Assembly (NCBI GenBank): GCA_964036155.1
Contig: OZ038423.1
Span: 18,243,249 to 18,307,248, forward strand
DNA from: Diploscapter coronatus
Lineage: Eukaryota > Nematoda > Chromadorea > Rhabditida > Rhabditidae
Reading direction: 5' to 3'
DNA: 64,000 bases
The notes beneath the pieces are model-generated. The model was given only the letters and a program-made list of their open reading frames with translations. It was not told the origin of the DNA and searched no databases. Positions 15,798-27,301 of the stretch are shown one piece after another; the first letter of the stretch is position 1; every line of letters starts with the position of its first letter. A program made the translations under genes and the position numbers.

Positions 15798-18700
15798 TCT
15801 CCTTCCCTCCCTCCCTCACCCATCCCCACCCACGCAATTCTAACAGTTCTTTACCATAAGTGCCAGCCTTCTGTCTTCTATATATTATATCTTCAAGTAT
15901 CCCCTTTTCAGTCTCAGTATCGTGTCTGCGTGTCTGTATTCAGTCAGCACTCATCAGTTATCACAGTTTCAGTGCAGTGTGTCTATGCATCCTTCCGTTC
16001 CCTCTTCTTCCTCAACTCTTTCTATGCAATTCTAGGGTTTTCCAAGTCAAACGGACCATTTCTTTGGTTGTTTCTTCGACTTTCGCATCTCGGTTCTGCG
16101 CTGTCCACATTCATTTCCTCAATCAAATTACTCAACTCTCTATTTCGAATTCCAAAAATTGTGATGCGTGATTCGGACCTTCTCGTGCTGGATTATTTTA
16201 TCTTGTAAATTATAGTTCGGATTTGATTATTTATGATTAGGCTGATGACAAATCTGAACGTTTACGCATCCCTCAAAATGCATAGCTCTCTGGTATACGC
16301 TTTACATTGTACAGTATTATTACACCACATTCAATTTATTTAAACAACAACATCACCATTATTCTAGGCAGATTATTTTAATTACTCATAGTCTTCGAAC
16401 TGCACTAATTAACTTAAATTAAGATGTTTATTTTATTATTATATTACCTTTCCGTATCACAAAGTACTTTATATTAAGAGTTAGGCTCAATAAGTTTTAT
16501 TAAAATTACTGATTTCGCAAAAATCGCAAAGAAAGTATGACTTTTCGATCGATGAACACAATTCAAAACATGTCAAACTTGTTATTGTATTCCGTTTTCC
16601 GTCTAACTATTTTCTTCTGATGAATGTATCAATTTTAAGCAAATCTAATAACTATTATCTGCTCAATTTTGAGTCGATTTGCTAGAAAATGATGACGAAT
16701 TGATTGATTGATTGATTTATTGATTGTTATTGAAATGTTTCATTCAGCAGTCGATTTCAGCTGTGACCTCAAATCAAACAAAATCAATAAAAACATTACG
16801 TAATGTGTGTGTTATTTGACAGATTTCGCAGGATTATGCGATATGCCCTTCGGTCATTCTCAAATGAATGCACATCTGTAGGCATTTTCCCAGACTCTTT
16901 CTCAAATCTGTTCGTGCCTCTAGCTCTGTTCTACCGTACAGATCATCTTCCCTTCCACAAATCAATAACTCCAAGCTCGACTTCACTTCTTCATTCGTTT
17001 GCATTGGCTTGTTTTGTTTGTTTCAATTTTCATTTTCATCTTCCAGTCTCGTCTCTTCTCGCTTCTCCATTTCTTCCGTAGGATTTTCATGTAGTCTTCT
17101 CCTGTATTTCTAACTTTTATCTTTTCCTTCTGCTATTTCACCCTCAAAGGCGAGGAGTGGTGGATCGTATTTCTTTATGTATTTGTGCTTCTCTGCATCG
17201 TTGCGTCTGTCTGTATCTCTGTATCTGCGCAGTGCTCCTGCAGTGCTGACTACCTCGCTACAAACCGGGCGAGCCTCTCTGTTTCCCTCTCTGTGCTCTC
17301 TCCATTTCATTCTCTATTTTTCTACAGAAGCGTCTCACGACGTGCAGAGCAGAGCGAGAAGAGAACAGAAGGAGAGGGAAAAGCTGAACATCAAAGTCGA
17401 GACTCGTCACACGTCGATGCAGCGAGAAGAAGAACTGGGGGACGAGAATTTTTTGTTATGGAAATGGGTTTTCTCTTTGGTACCGTATCGTAACTGATGG
17501 GCTAAAAGAGCTTATTTCGAGCTTTACGAAATTTGTCAGATTCGAGATTCGCGATTTCTATTTCGAACAACAAAAGAGGCGATATTAAATTTGCTCGAGT
17601 TACTCGACAGCTCGATGCATTGTGTGGATATTGGCTGGCACAGCGGGATGTCGGTTTAATAAGCTCTGAGTTTTGAAGGGATCGTAATGTGGGAATGTGG
17701 AGTGTTGTGGACCCAGCAGGAGCAATCAATTTGCTGGGGGCTGTTTCTGCTGGAAGAGTCTACGGGAATGCAGAAAAGGGGGAAGGGAATGGCAGGCAAA
17801 ACTACCGTAATCCTGCGACACATACTCACGCGGTGTTGAAGAAGCTGAGAGGGAAGAGGGAAGGAGAGAGAGATTTTGCCGAGCCGTGTCTGCCTGAATG
17901 CGAATGCAGACGTCAGGAAGGAAAAATAAGAGGGAGGAAGGGGAATGCGAGTTGAGATGAGGGTGACTAAAGAAGGCAAAATTATGGAATTCAAAGGTTG
18001 ACTGATTGATGACAAGTGATACTAATGAAGATAGATGGAGATGGAGATGGAGATGCTGAAGCTAGATGATAAGATTACGGTAATTCGGGTATATTTCTAA
18101 ACTTGTGTGCTCGTTATTTTATTAGCAAATAATCTAAATTTTATACAAATCTCTCACAAAGTGATGAAATATTAAATCGGTCCTTTATAACATTTGGATT
18201 TAATGTGCGCGAATATCCTATTTTGCACCTCTTGTTATAACTCAATCCCTGTTCTTCTCACTTACCAAACAAATAGCTCAAAGTAAAGAAGGAAAACAAG
18301 ACGACACCTTGTCAAGTCAATCTCCTTCTTTCACTCTCTTGCTCTCTGCTCTGACTCTTTTGTCTCTTCATCTCATTTTCTCCTTAGGAATAACACTCTC
18401 TCTTTGAGACACACAACTGGAAATAAGCGAAAAAAAGGAGAGATGACAAAGACAAGAAATGGAAACGGAGAAGAAAAGGAGCTGTAAGGTGATATCTGTA
18501 AAGAGGTAAGATTTGAGATATATTGTTTGTACCATCGACACTTGTAGAGATTATTAGAATATATTCTATTTGATATCTTTTCCTAGCTAATCACTAATTT
18601 CTCTTCTTGAATAACCAATTCCACCTCAGGCTGATCTTCACCAGTGATTCAACAGTTTTGAATTCGAATTTTATTACTTTCTATGCCTAATCTTCCTGCA

Positions 18701-19516
18701 TAAAACTGGACTATGACAAATTAGAAGGGTCAATCGGTCAGATGATTGCAGAGGAAGGAAAAGGCGAGGAAGAGAGCTGTGGAATTCGAGCCACCGTAAT
18801 TCTGCCTGCTCTGACTAGATCGAGGGAAGACATGAGTTAGAGAGGGGAGACCCAGCTGGAGACCTAGCAAAACCGCCTAATTAGAGGAAGGCAGAGGAAG
18901 GAAAGTCTTTGTTAGTCGCTATGGTCGCTATGCACATGGGCAATTGCTCTCGCCCTCGTACTCATTCGGGAGGTTACTACAGGTGGAGTCTGGATAGGAG
19001 ATTACCTGCAACTAGGCAAGGGATTAGATCTGACAGCCACGAATATAAGATATATCGATGAAGTCACTTGATCGAATGCTTGAATGCGCTAAGCACGTCA
19101 AATTAAAAGATTAACCGACGCATTTCGTAAACAATGCTCGCAATAGAAGCGAGGATCTTAAAATATCAATTCACTCTATCAGGTGGACTGGGTGATAATA
19201 CACAAGGAGATTATTTTTAGGTGAGCACCTAAATATATGCGTGCATAATATCAGTAGGAAGGGATTATGATGGCTACCGTAAAACAATAGAGGAGATGAG
19301 AGCTTCTGGGATATTCCATTGCACAAAACATAAATCTCTGACGCAGTTCTAATCAGGTCCTTACCTACACACGTATTATTGCGATTCGGTACTATCGTTA
19401 GGGATTTTCAATACAATTTTTACAGAGTAATGAATAAAGATTTTTAACCTAAAGATGAGTTAGGTTATGTAGGATTAACCAATTTTACATAATCCTATAT
19501 GATGAATTATAGCATA
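15798..19516. other. Noncoding stretch downstream of the SoxB gene
   Basis: This 3.7 kb starts with the SoxB 3' flank (AATAAA-type signals occur in the AT-rich stretch up to about 16800) and has a short TGAT microsatellite near 16701-16717. Beyond 16.8 kb it alternates C+T-rich and G+A-rich blocks. Open frames here lack domain motifs and do not join by splicing. I see no RNA gene. Confidence 0.5.
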
Positions 19517-19545
19517 CAGTAGCAGCAAAAAATTGGACACCAGTG
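19517..19545 (+). mobile_element. Solo Tc1/mariner-like terminus
   Basis: TACAGTAGCAGCAAAAAATT at 19515 resembles the terminus of the TA-flanked MITE at 53538 (TACAGTAGCGAACAAAAG). I did not find the matching opposite end nearby, so this is a truncated copy or a diverged single end. It sits 75 bases left of the long inverted repeat at 19594-20019 and may belong to it. Confidence 0.45.
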
Positions 19546-19593
19546 TGTATTTTAGAATCGATCGTTAACTATGTAGATATTTCGAACTAATTC

Positions 19594-20019
19594 ACTTTCC
19601 ACTGTCCCCGACATGAGTCTTGCATGTGCCACTCTGCGTCTATGACTTGCGAACAGTACGCCTCTCTCTCGTCGTGGCTTACATTGAAGGTCATTATTCA
19701 AACGGAATTCTGTTCCTGTTTTCATTTGATATCTTGGCAATTATTTGATAATTAGTTCTAATTACGAGTAAGTTATTCATTAAACAACCGTTCTCCCTTA
19801 TTTTTCACACATTTTGCTGCGATTTTGTTAAAATGATTCCCTTTGATTAGGTTTATGATTTTCTTCTGCAAAACTGACAATTATCGAATGAAAACAGGAA
19901 CAGAATTCCGTTTGAATAATGGCCTTCAATGTAAGCCACGACGAGAGAGAGGCGTACTGTTCGCAAGTCATAGACGCAGAGTGGCACATGCAAGACTCAT
20001 CTCGGGGACAATGGAGAGT
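19594..20019. repeat. Long near-perfect inverted repeat (two 138-bp arms)
   Basis: The left arm (19594-19731) and right arm (19882-20019) are reverse complements with only about five mismatches, around a 150-base spacer. The same peptide-like frame (MKTGTEFRLNN, then CKPRRERG and FASHRRRVAHARL) can be read outward from both arms on opposite strands, simply because the DNA is repeated. I see no target-site duplication immediately outside. The arms could be ends of a fold-back transposon or a local inverted duplication. Transcription through it would give a long double-stranded RNA hairpin. Confidence 0.85.
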
Positions 20020-22831
20020 AGACGAAACCTAATAAGTGATTTTGGTTTGATCTTCTTCATGAATACACCAACTTTAAATTAAATAGTTTTAAGATGTTCA
20101 GATGAGTGATCGATTATAAAAATCAATCTTATGTTCGAATTTTTAGCGTCCTCTGCATATGAAGAAAATTTCACAGAAAAAAATGGTAAGTTAAAATATT
20201 TGTTTTGAAATGTGACATAAATTTCGTTCTGAAAATCATGCCTAGTTTTAAACTTTTGGTAATTAACACATAGCTGATGTTCCATATAAATTTCTACGTA
20301 AACTATATTATTTTGCCATAGGGCTCAACCTACAGTATTCCGTTATGAGAGACTAGAAATCAATAACCAATATATGAAATGCAACGCAGTGTGATACATT
20401 TCTGTTAAAGGAAAGGGAGACATTGCTGAGAGATTAATCATTAGAAAAGCTATTGTGTGAAGCACTGCGCATATGCAACAGAACAGACGAGGGACGATGA
20501 CTGTGCAGAGGAAATGCAAAAATGGAAAGTGGAAGAAGAAATGAAACAGAAAATCAGAGTATCAGTTATCATTTGAAGCAAGTACAAAAATTGTCTAGCA
20601 AACGATACGGTAGATGAGGGCAATAGATATGACTCTTGCATATGAATGAACCAATGACATCTAATTTTATTGTGGTTGGCTTCTTAAGAGTTACAAATCA
20701 GTTACTTTTTACATAGGTTTTAAAACATTGCAAAATGATGAAAAATATTTTGCAAAGATCGGCATCAAGTCAAAGATGGGTAATTTTGTCTCAGATATTG
20801 AAAGATGTACATTTACGTCATTTATGTATAATAGAGATACTCTAATTTGCTAATTAGATACCGTAAGTCAAAGAAAGTAATTAGTGAAATGATTGCTGCG
20901 AAATGGCGTCGAAATGCCGTGAGAAGCAACGCAACTGTCGCTTCCTGTCCTCTGCAAAGGAAGAGGAAAAAGGGAGAACGGCCTGATTGCGAGCCCGGGA
21001 AAGGCTCGGTTATTAGTTCGGAAGAAGAAAAAAGGAGAACCATTCTAAATGGAAAACATGAAGAAAGAAACCAGATCAAAAGAATCGGGAAAATGAGAAG
21101 AAAGGAAGAAGGAAGTGATGAGACAAAAGGAGATAGGAATGATGAAATTATGCAATGCACACAAAGGCACGTAGAGGCGCTGCTAATCAAAGTAATAACT
21201 GCGCACTAGAACTAATTAGATTGGCAATGGGATTGTCTTCCACGTAATTGTCTCGACAAGGCATACTAAATTAGCCAAGGATGTGCCGCAGTGTGCATTC
21301 GATATGCTCGACAAAAAATCTTATAAAATATCCTATATACAAATTGCAGAAAGGTAAAATTTCCATTAAATTACACTCGCTATCAACAGACCTAGGGGGA
21401 TTTTCTTTAGACGAAAATAAGCTATAGAGGTAGGTCGCAAGGAGATCTCAACGGTCGCCATCTCTAGAGCTGCCTATCAATGAAATATTATTCTCGTTTT
21501 TCAAACATTCTTTCTTGGGGTTTTTTGGAAATCGAAAAAAAGACTAAAATGAACACGACTAAACTTACGAAAGGAATTAAATATTCCTGGGAAAAATATT
21601 ATTTAAATTTTTCATTATTATGGATATAAATGGAGAAGTTTTACCGTTTATCTAGAGAAATATGTGGTACAGTAATCTGATGTTGTAAAACTCATCAGTT
21701 GCTAAATATGCACAGTAATTATGGTCTTATTTTGTATGTAAATAAATCGAGTGTGGAGAGTTCCCTTTGCGGTAGAACATGAAGAATAAGCTAGTGACAG
21801 AAAAGAGAAAGGAATAAAGTATAAGCTGAGGACAGCTGCAGGAAAACATTGTGAATACTGTTATTATTGGCTGAAAAGAAGAGCACATCACATTGTCTGA
21901 TGGCTGATTGGCGGCAGATTTGAGTACAAGGCTGCATAATTATTGCAGATTAAGCGGATAATAAATATGTGAGTTTATGAAATAAATTTATTTAGGGTGA
22001 AAAAGCTAATTTTATGCTAGTTTTTTCTTCTATTTTTAGATTTTATTACACTGTTCTTCATTCTGTAAAGTTCTAAAAATAATGTTTGTGTTTTCTGAAC
22101 TTTTCATGTGTCTCTCTCTGTTGAATGCGTTCGATTCGATTTTTAATATGTGAGAGGGAGGCAAATGTGAGAATGCGACCAAAAGAACGATAAATAATTC
22201 AAATCCATTTGGCATTCTTACGCGGTCGAGTAATGGATGAGTTATCTGCAAGGAGAGAGAAAGATGGAATGAAGACTGAGATACGGCACAGACACAACTG
22301 GCTGCAGCCGTGCACAGTGCACAGTTACGCAATGCTCGGATAGTTGCAAATATGGAGAAGCAAGTGAGCTAGTGAGCATCCAACGGGGATAATTGCATGG
22401 AGGACTAATTAGCTGGATTACTGTGAAGAATGAAGGAGTGAAGTCAGTTGCATCATTGAATTGTCGAGGAAATTGTTGTCAATTGAGATGCAAGTTCGAA
22501 CAGCATTACATAATTATCACAAAACGACAAGAGTTTGAATATTGACAGAAAATTGCGCGAAATTAACGCTTCGTATAAAATAAAAACAAAAACACGAAAG
22601 TCGAACATTTTCTTTAAATTTAGAGAAGCTACAGTATAACTGGTCAACACATGAATTTTGTTTATCACCGCTAGGGATGCGAATGGTTTCACGAAACTTT
22701 ATTTTTCGAGAATTTCTAATTAAATAGCTGAATTGTGATTAACTAGGTCATTCGTGAGGATGAACAAATAAAATCGAAATAGTTTCTATAGAAAGATGTC
22801 ACCAACGTCAGCCAGGAAAATGAATGTGGTT
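20020..22831. other. Noncoding stretch, 2.8 kb
   Basis: No supported gene on either strand. The open frames at 20.8-21.2 kb lie in G+A-rich sequence and encode low-complexity Lys/Arg/Glu runs without motifs. No element boundaries with inverted repeats and duplications were found. Confidence 0.45.
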
Positions 22832-22915
22832 TATTGTCGTTGAACGATCACTTCGAATAAAGCAAAAAGGACACATTTCTTTTACCTTATTCCAAGTTAT
22901 CGTTCATCGACAATA
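22832..22915 (+). other. 84-nt pre-miRNA-like hairpin
   Basis: The arms pair in register: TATTGTCG/CGACAATA, TGAACGAT/ATCGTTCA, ACTT/AAGT, GAATAA/TTATTC and AAAAG/CTTTT. The first three helix breaks are single-base mismatches and the last is a 3-base internal loop; the terminal loop is about 9 nt. Stem length (about 37 bases) and total size fit an animal miRNA precursor, and the fold is almost symmetric on the other strand. I do not recognise a known mature miRNA. The word ATTGTCGTTGAACGA also occurs at 28342, so a small repeat family (MITE) is a real alternative. Confidence 0.4.
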
Positions 22916-24122
22916 CTGATACAAACATCGCGCGAGCACCTCGGATATGGAATTCCTGATAAGATTTTCTGGTGAACAACCATTTCTATGAGTGGTTCAT
23001 CGATTCTGATAGTGGTATTTCGTGAACACCAATTTTAAGGAGGACTTGCTTTCTATTTTTGGCGTTTTCAACGATCACTTTATACCCTGCCAAATTTTAA
23101 AGAAAGTAGAAGATTACGACCTTCCCTAATTATAGTTTACTTTCTTTCATTCGATATATTTATTGCTTTTAAATAGTCCTCAATTTCTTCAGATCACTTA
23201 TAAATAAGAAAACAGAACAAAATTCTAACAAAGCTATGTCAAAAGAATTCTGTAAATTGACAGCCATTCTAGTAATTGAGGGCATCTCATAGTAGTGAAA
23301 AACGATCTCTCATTTTGACTGACGCTTGGAATGAAGAGTGCAATGAGGCAAATCTAACCGTCTGCATTAGCTCTTCTTCGTTCTTCCTTATGGTCTTCAA
23401 ACCCACCTGTGTCGTTCGAATTACGTTTTCATTTACTTACTAAAAAGACCCATTCGAATTATCTTGAAGTGGGATAAATAACAATTTGTAAAGAATTTAT
23501 TTGATCTTACACAAATACAAGGTAAATATGCGGGTCGATCTCTCACAAAATTATTCACTCGTGATGTTTTGCTAGATATTTACAGAATGAGATCAAGAAT
23601 CAAATGGGGTGATATCTACTTGTTCAGAAGAGAACAGAGAGAAGTTAACGTTTTCTGATCATGCACTGGATAGGCGACAGGAAGCAGTTGCTGAATGCCT
23701 CTGAATCCATCGATCGTCTCTCGACCAGTTCTGCTCGCTTCTCGCCGCTCCTCTTCATACTTGATCGCAAAGCTGGACTACGATTTCTAAAAATGTCAAA
23801 ATAAGAGGAGATAAGATAAATGGTAAAACTCTATCAGTTTCTTCGACCTGTTGACATTTTTCTATGATCAACAATGATGACTTCCAAAATCAACTTTTGA
23901 AAAGGCTGTAACTTTGTCGAAGTAAGACCTTTCTTTTAATTTCATTTACGATATCATGTTAGTTATGAACACCATAAAAACTAAAATGAAGTCCATGAAC
24001 CTCTATTTTTCGATCCCTAAATTTTCACAAGTTTCGAATTTTCAAATCGCCAAAACTCTTCATCTGATAATCGTAATCACTTCAAATCGAGGCTAAATCT
24101 ACTCTGCATACTTTAGAGAATA
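22916..24122. other. Noncoding stretch, 1.2 kb
   Basis: AT-rich sequence without a supported gene, RNA or bounded repeat on either strand. It ends at the left border of the 24123-24557 fold-back element. Confidence 0.45.
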
Positions 24123-24557
24123 CATGGTTTTCCACGATAATTTTACAACTTATTTTTGGTCTTAAATTTTTCCTAAAATTTATTTCTGAAAACGGTCAAC
24201 GGATTCTATTTAGAGCGGTGGGGTATTTTTTAAATATATGCTTTTACCCACTTTCCAGTTACGGGTAAACCTGGGCATACCGGTGGCAAGATAAAATGTC
24301 AGTTTTTCGGACACAGATCACTTCGGATCAATGCAAATTCAAAACGGTTTCAGATTCGGAATCAGCATAAAATTCTGCATATTTTTCATACCAAATTTGC
24401 CCAGAAAAGGTATGCCCAGGTCCTTCCCGCAAATGGAAAGTGAGTAAAACCGTACATTTTCATGCACTTTCCACCGATCTAAATAAGACCCCATCGGTCG
24501 TTTTTAGAATAAATCTAGGGCCACAAATAAGTTGTAAAGCTATCGTGGAACACCCTG
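24123..24557. repeat. 435-bp fold-back MITE flanked by TA
   Basis: The two halves are long imperfect inverted repeats. The left half opens CATGGTTTTCCACGATAA and the right half, reverse complemented, opens CAGGGTGTTCCACGATAG. The similarity continues through ACAACTTATTT, a GGTGGGGT/GATGGGGT block, TTTTACCCACTTTCC and CCTGGGCATACC towards the middle. TA flanks both ends (24121-24122 and 24558-24559), which fits a Tc1/mariner/pogo-type insertion. It has no open frame of note. Confidence 0.75.
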
Positions 24558-25247
24558 TATTATAAAAGACTCGGAGATGGTTTGTGTTGGCTAATGGGTA
24601 ATTCTGGAATTTTGGAGGACTTCTATTATAGAGAGAATTTAATTTAGTGAGGCTTCTATTTTAGATTTTACGGTAGTATAAATTCTTTCCATATTTTTTC
24701 GCGATTCTTTTCTAGCCTAGATTAACTTGGGGGTATAAATACGAGCTGCCAAAAGAGTTCTTGGTCTCAAATTGAAAATGCAATGAACTGAATATTTTCA
24801 AATCAACAACAACTTAGCCCGCCATTTTCACCTTTAAAATAGATTCCAAAATAGGAAATCGGAAGGATTTTGAAATTCAAGAGAACTTTCGAACCGATTT
24901 CTATGCCTTTAACAAAAGATCGAGATTTTACCTTGCTCTGCTTTTTCACCCAAATCTGGCCCTGACTCTCATTTTTCTTGTTTCTCATTCGTCTCTCGAT
25001 TCCAACTCTCTAGCCTCTTGAGACGAATTGTGCCAAAAATTATTGCAAAATAGAGAGTCGTAACCGTTTCCAAATGATTTGCCTAAACTTAACATCCTGC
25101 CACTGCTACAATCGCCTTACTTTGCACGACGTCTAAATCTAGATGCGTCGAGGAAAGGAGGGCGAGAGATCGTTTGAAAGTGAGAGGGCGAATGAAAAGC
25201 TAGAAAATTGAAAGCCAGGACCAGATTTGGGTGAAAAATGCTATATA

Positions 25248-25453
25248 CAGTGGCGGCCCAAAGTTTAGAACAATTATGATTGTAACGCATTCTGATATTA
25301 CTACTCATCGTGGACCAATTAGAGTGCAATTTTGCATGTATTTTTTTAACTAATTTGTTAATTCCTACCGTTTTATTTGATCTGGTTCATAATAAATGGA
25401 TATACCATGCTATATTCTCAATCATAATTGTTCCGAACCTTTGGCCGCCACTG
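25248..25453. repeat. 206-bp TA-flanked MITE (CAGTGGCGGCC ends)
   Basis: The left end CAGTGGCGGCCCAAAGTTT and the right end, reverse complemented CAGTGGCGGCCAAAGGTT, are inverted repeats of about 35 bases that continue into AACAATTATGATTG. TA lies immediately outside both ends (25246-25247, 25454-25455). This is the layout of a Tc1/mariner-type non-autonomous element. It is noncoding. Confidence 0.85.
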
Positions 25454-25586
25454 TAGAAGAAAAATCGAAAACGCTTCTGAGCAATAGTATTTCTAAGCAG
25501 AATGGTTAATGAAGATTATGTAATTTCTTTGATTCAGATACGAGTAAAGACGAAATTGAACATTTTAAAATGTAGTTGGAAATTTG

Positions 25587-25800
25587 TGGTGTGGCCCATA
25601 ATTATAGCGGCACTAATTCAATACTTTCATAAGTGTTTTCAAAGGATATCAGGATATTTTCTTTGCATAAATGATCAATATGTAAACTACGATATCCATT
25701 CTCTTAGAGTTATAAAAAGAAATAATGAGACATAGATTATGCCAATTGATATAAGTTCATCAAATGCATAGGTGCCGGTATAATTATGGCCCACCCCTAT
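25587..25800. repeat. MITE with GGCCCATAATTATA termini
   Basis: GTGTGGCCCATAATTATAGC near 25589 is matched in reverse complement by GGTGGGCCATAATTATACC near 25797, giving about 28-base imperfect inverted ends followed by CGGCAC on both sides. The exact borders are uncertain by a few bases. A third copy of this terminus is at 63931, so it is a dispersed family. The ORF that crosses it is not a gene. Confidence 0.7.
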
Positions 25801-25979
25801 ACTCAAAATTATCCAAACTGGGTTTAGAATTGGAATTATCTGTTTTCAGCTTCCAATTTCTAGACTTCTAGATTGACCGGGAATGGCAAAGATTAGAAAT
25901 CTCCCTAGCTTCTGATCTTCTGATCAACGATTTACAAATCAGATGTAAAACTACCGTGATATATAGCATATCTCTAAAT

Positions 25980-25985
25980 TTTATT
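25980..25985 (-). terminator. Poly(A) signal of the peptide precursor gene
   Basis: AATAAA on the - strand begins 13 bases after the TGA stop of the 25998-26174 frame. This supports a 3' end there and argues against further exons downstream. Confidence 0.6.
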
Positions 25986-25997
25986 CAAGAATGAACC

Positions 25998-26174
25998 TCA
26001 CTTCATCATTAGTCGTATGAGTGCGTCATTACTCAATCTCTTCTGGAAAGTATTCGGTAATTCGACTTCTTCTGTGTCAGGATTTCTTTCTGATGCGATG
26101 GGAATTGAAGCGACAAGTGAAATGAGAACAGCGAGAAGGCAGAACAGAGCGGAAAGGCTGCAAAGCGGAGACAT
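25998..26174 (-). CDS. Predicted secreted peptide precursor (neuropeptide-like)
   Basis: This 58-residue frame starts with a strong signal peptide (MSPLCSLSALFCLLAVLISL, likely cut near residues 23-27). A short acidic spacer (PDTEEVELP) follows, then a dibasic KR at residues 45-46 and the C-terminal peptide LSNDALIRLMMK. One peptide after a KR site at the very end is a usual neuropeptide precursor layout. Upstream, TTTGCAG at 26223-26229 is a good trans-splice acceptor giving a 48-base leader. An AATAAA signal on the - strand sits 13-18 bases after the TGA. I do not recognise the peptide and it ends in Lys rather than Gly-Lys, so C-terminal amidation is not predicted. It could also be an ordinary small secreted protein. 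Confidence 0.6.
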   Translation of the reverse strand: MSPLCSLSALFCLLAVLISLVASIPIASERNPDTEEVELPNTFQKRLSNDALIRLMMK

Positions 26175-26506
26175 CTGATCGGAGGTTGAGAGAAGAAGCA
26201 CTGTGTAACCACGAGTTTGGACCTGCAAACGTTGTGATTATTTGATTGCTAAGCATATCAATCAAGGAAAATATCTGCAAAACGAGAAAAAGGTAAAATG
26301 AATAGAATAAGTGATCAAAGAACGGGAAGGAAATGAATAATTTAACGAGGGGATCGTATTTCAATAATGCTATAAAATATAGAATGCCGAACTTTATGCA
26401 TGAAAATGAATGTAGTTTCTATGAAAAATAGGAAAAAAACTAAGTACTTTTTCAATCTAAATAAATATGAGCAAAAACTAGGAGTATTTTCTATTCGAAT
26501 AGCCTG

Positions 26507-26848
26507 CTACCGTTTATAAGCAAGAAAATGATTGTGCAACGTTTTTGGAAGTAATGAGTGGATAAAAATAAGGAAATACGTAGCGAAGAGTAAAAGCTCC
26601 CACAATGACTGACTCAGGGACTCGGGCATGGGAATTATTATCGTTGTTAGAGCTGTAAGAGCTGTGTTATGCACGATTGACATCACCAGAAAAGGTAGGC
26701 CAAAAGCATTAAAGGATTGAAGGAATTGGAGGAACTGCTGCAGGCGGCAGGGCATAGCCCCCGCAATTCGGCAGCCATCGAATTCATCCAACCGTGTTTC
26801 TGGTGCCCAAGGTGCCTTTTCGTCTTCTCCCAGAATACTTACCTGCTT
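26507..26848 (-). other. Possible coding exon of unknown gene
   Basis: Between about 26700 and 26843 the composition turns GC-rich and codon-like inside AT-rich sequence. The - strand frame reads EDEKAPWAPETRLDEF, then DGCRIAGAMPC and LQQFLQFLQSFNAFG, and continues open to 26507 with a hydrophobic end. It could be an exon of an upstream gene related to the neighbouring peptide precursor. The + strand also reads open (ELEELLQAAGHSPRNSAA). I recognise neither and cannot fix splice sites. Confidence 0.25.
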
Positions 26849-27301
26849 CACTTACTCACACTTCCATGTCATTTCCGAGCACAAAAACTAACCGAACAAT
26901 TTATCACGAGTTATTTATTTATTATAAGGTAAAAATGATTACGATAAAAGCAACTTGAGGCGTGGCAAGATAATGCGAGAAGACAGACGCTATTCCCGTA
27001 GATCCCCGATGGATGATCAATGTAAACATGAAAAATGAACACGACATTCCAAAGATGACATTCAAAAAGGATGCTATATTTTAGGGTCCTCACAAGGAGA
27101 GTTGGCATGACGTAGATTCTCCTTATCAACTACAAGGTTGGTTCAACTTTAGTAGTTTTGCAGCATAAATATAAGACGCAGTTAAATTACCTTATAGCTT
27201 CGGAATGTCGTAAAATATGTAAGTTAAAAGTACCCTATGATTGATGAGATGATAAAATTATGATTATCGGTTATGAAATTGCAAGAAAATGCAATCATGA
27301 A

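Noticed and set aside
19552..20082. Two open frames with nearly the same peptide on opposite strands
   Set aside because: They are the two arms of one inverted repeat read outward; no start, splice or domain evidence supports a gene.
20847..21209. 120-residue Lys/Arg/Glu-rich + frame
   Set aside because: Low-complexity translation of G+A-rich DNA; the complementary strand is equally open.
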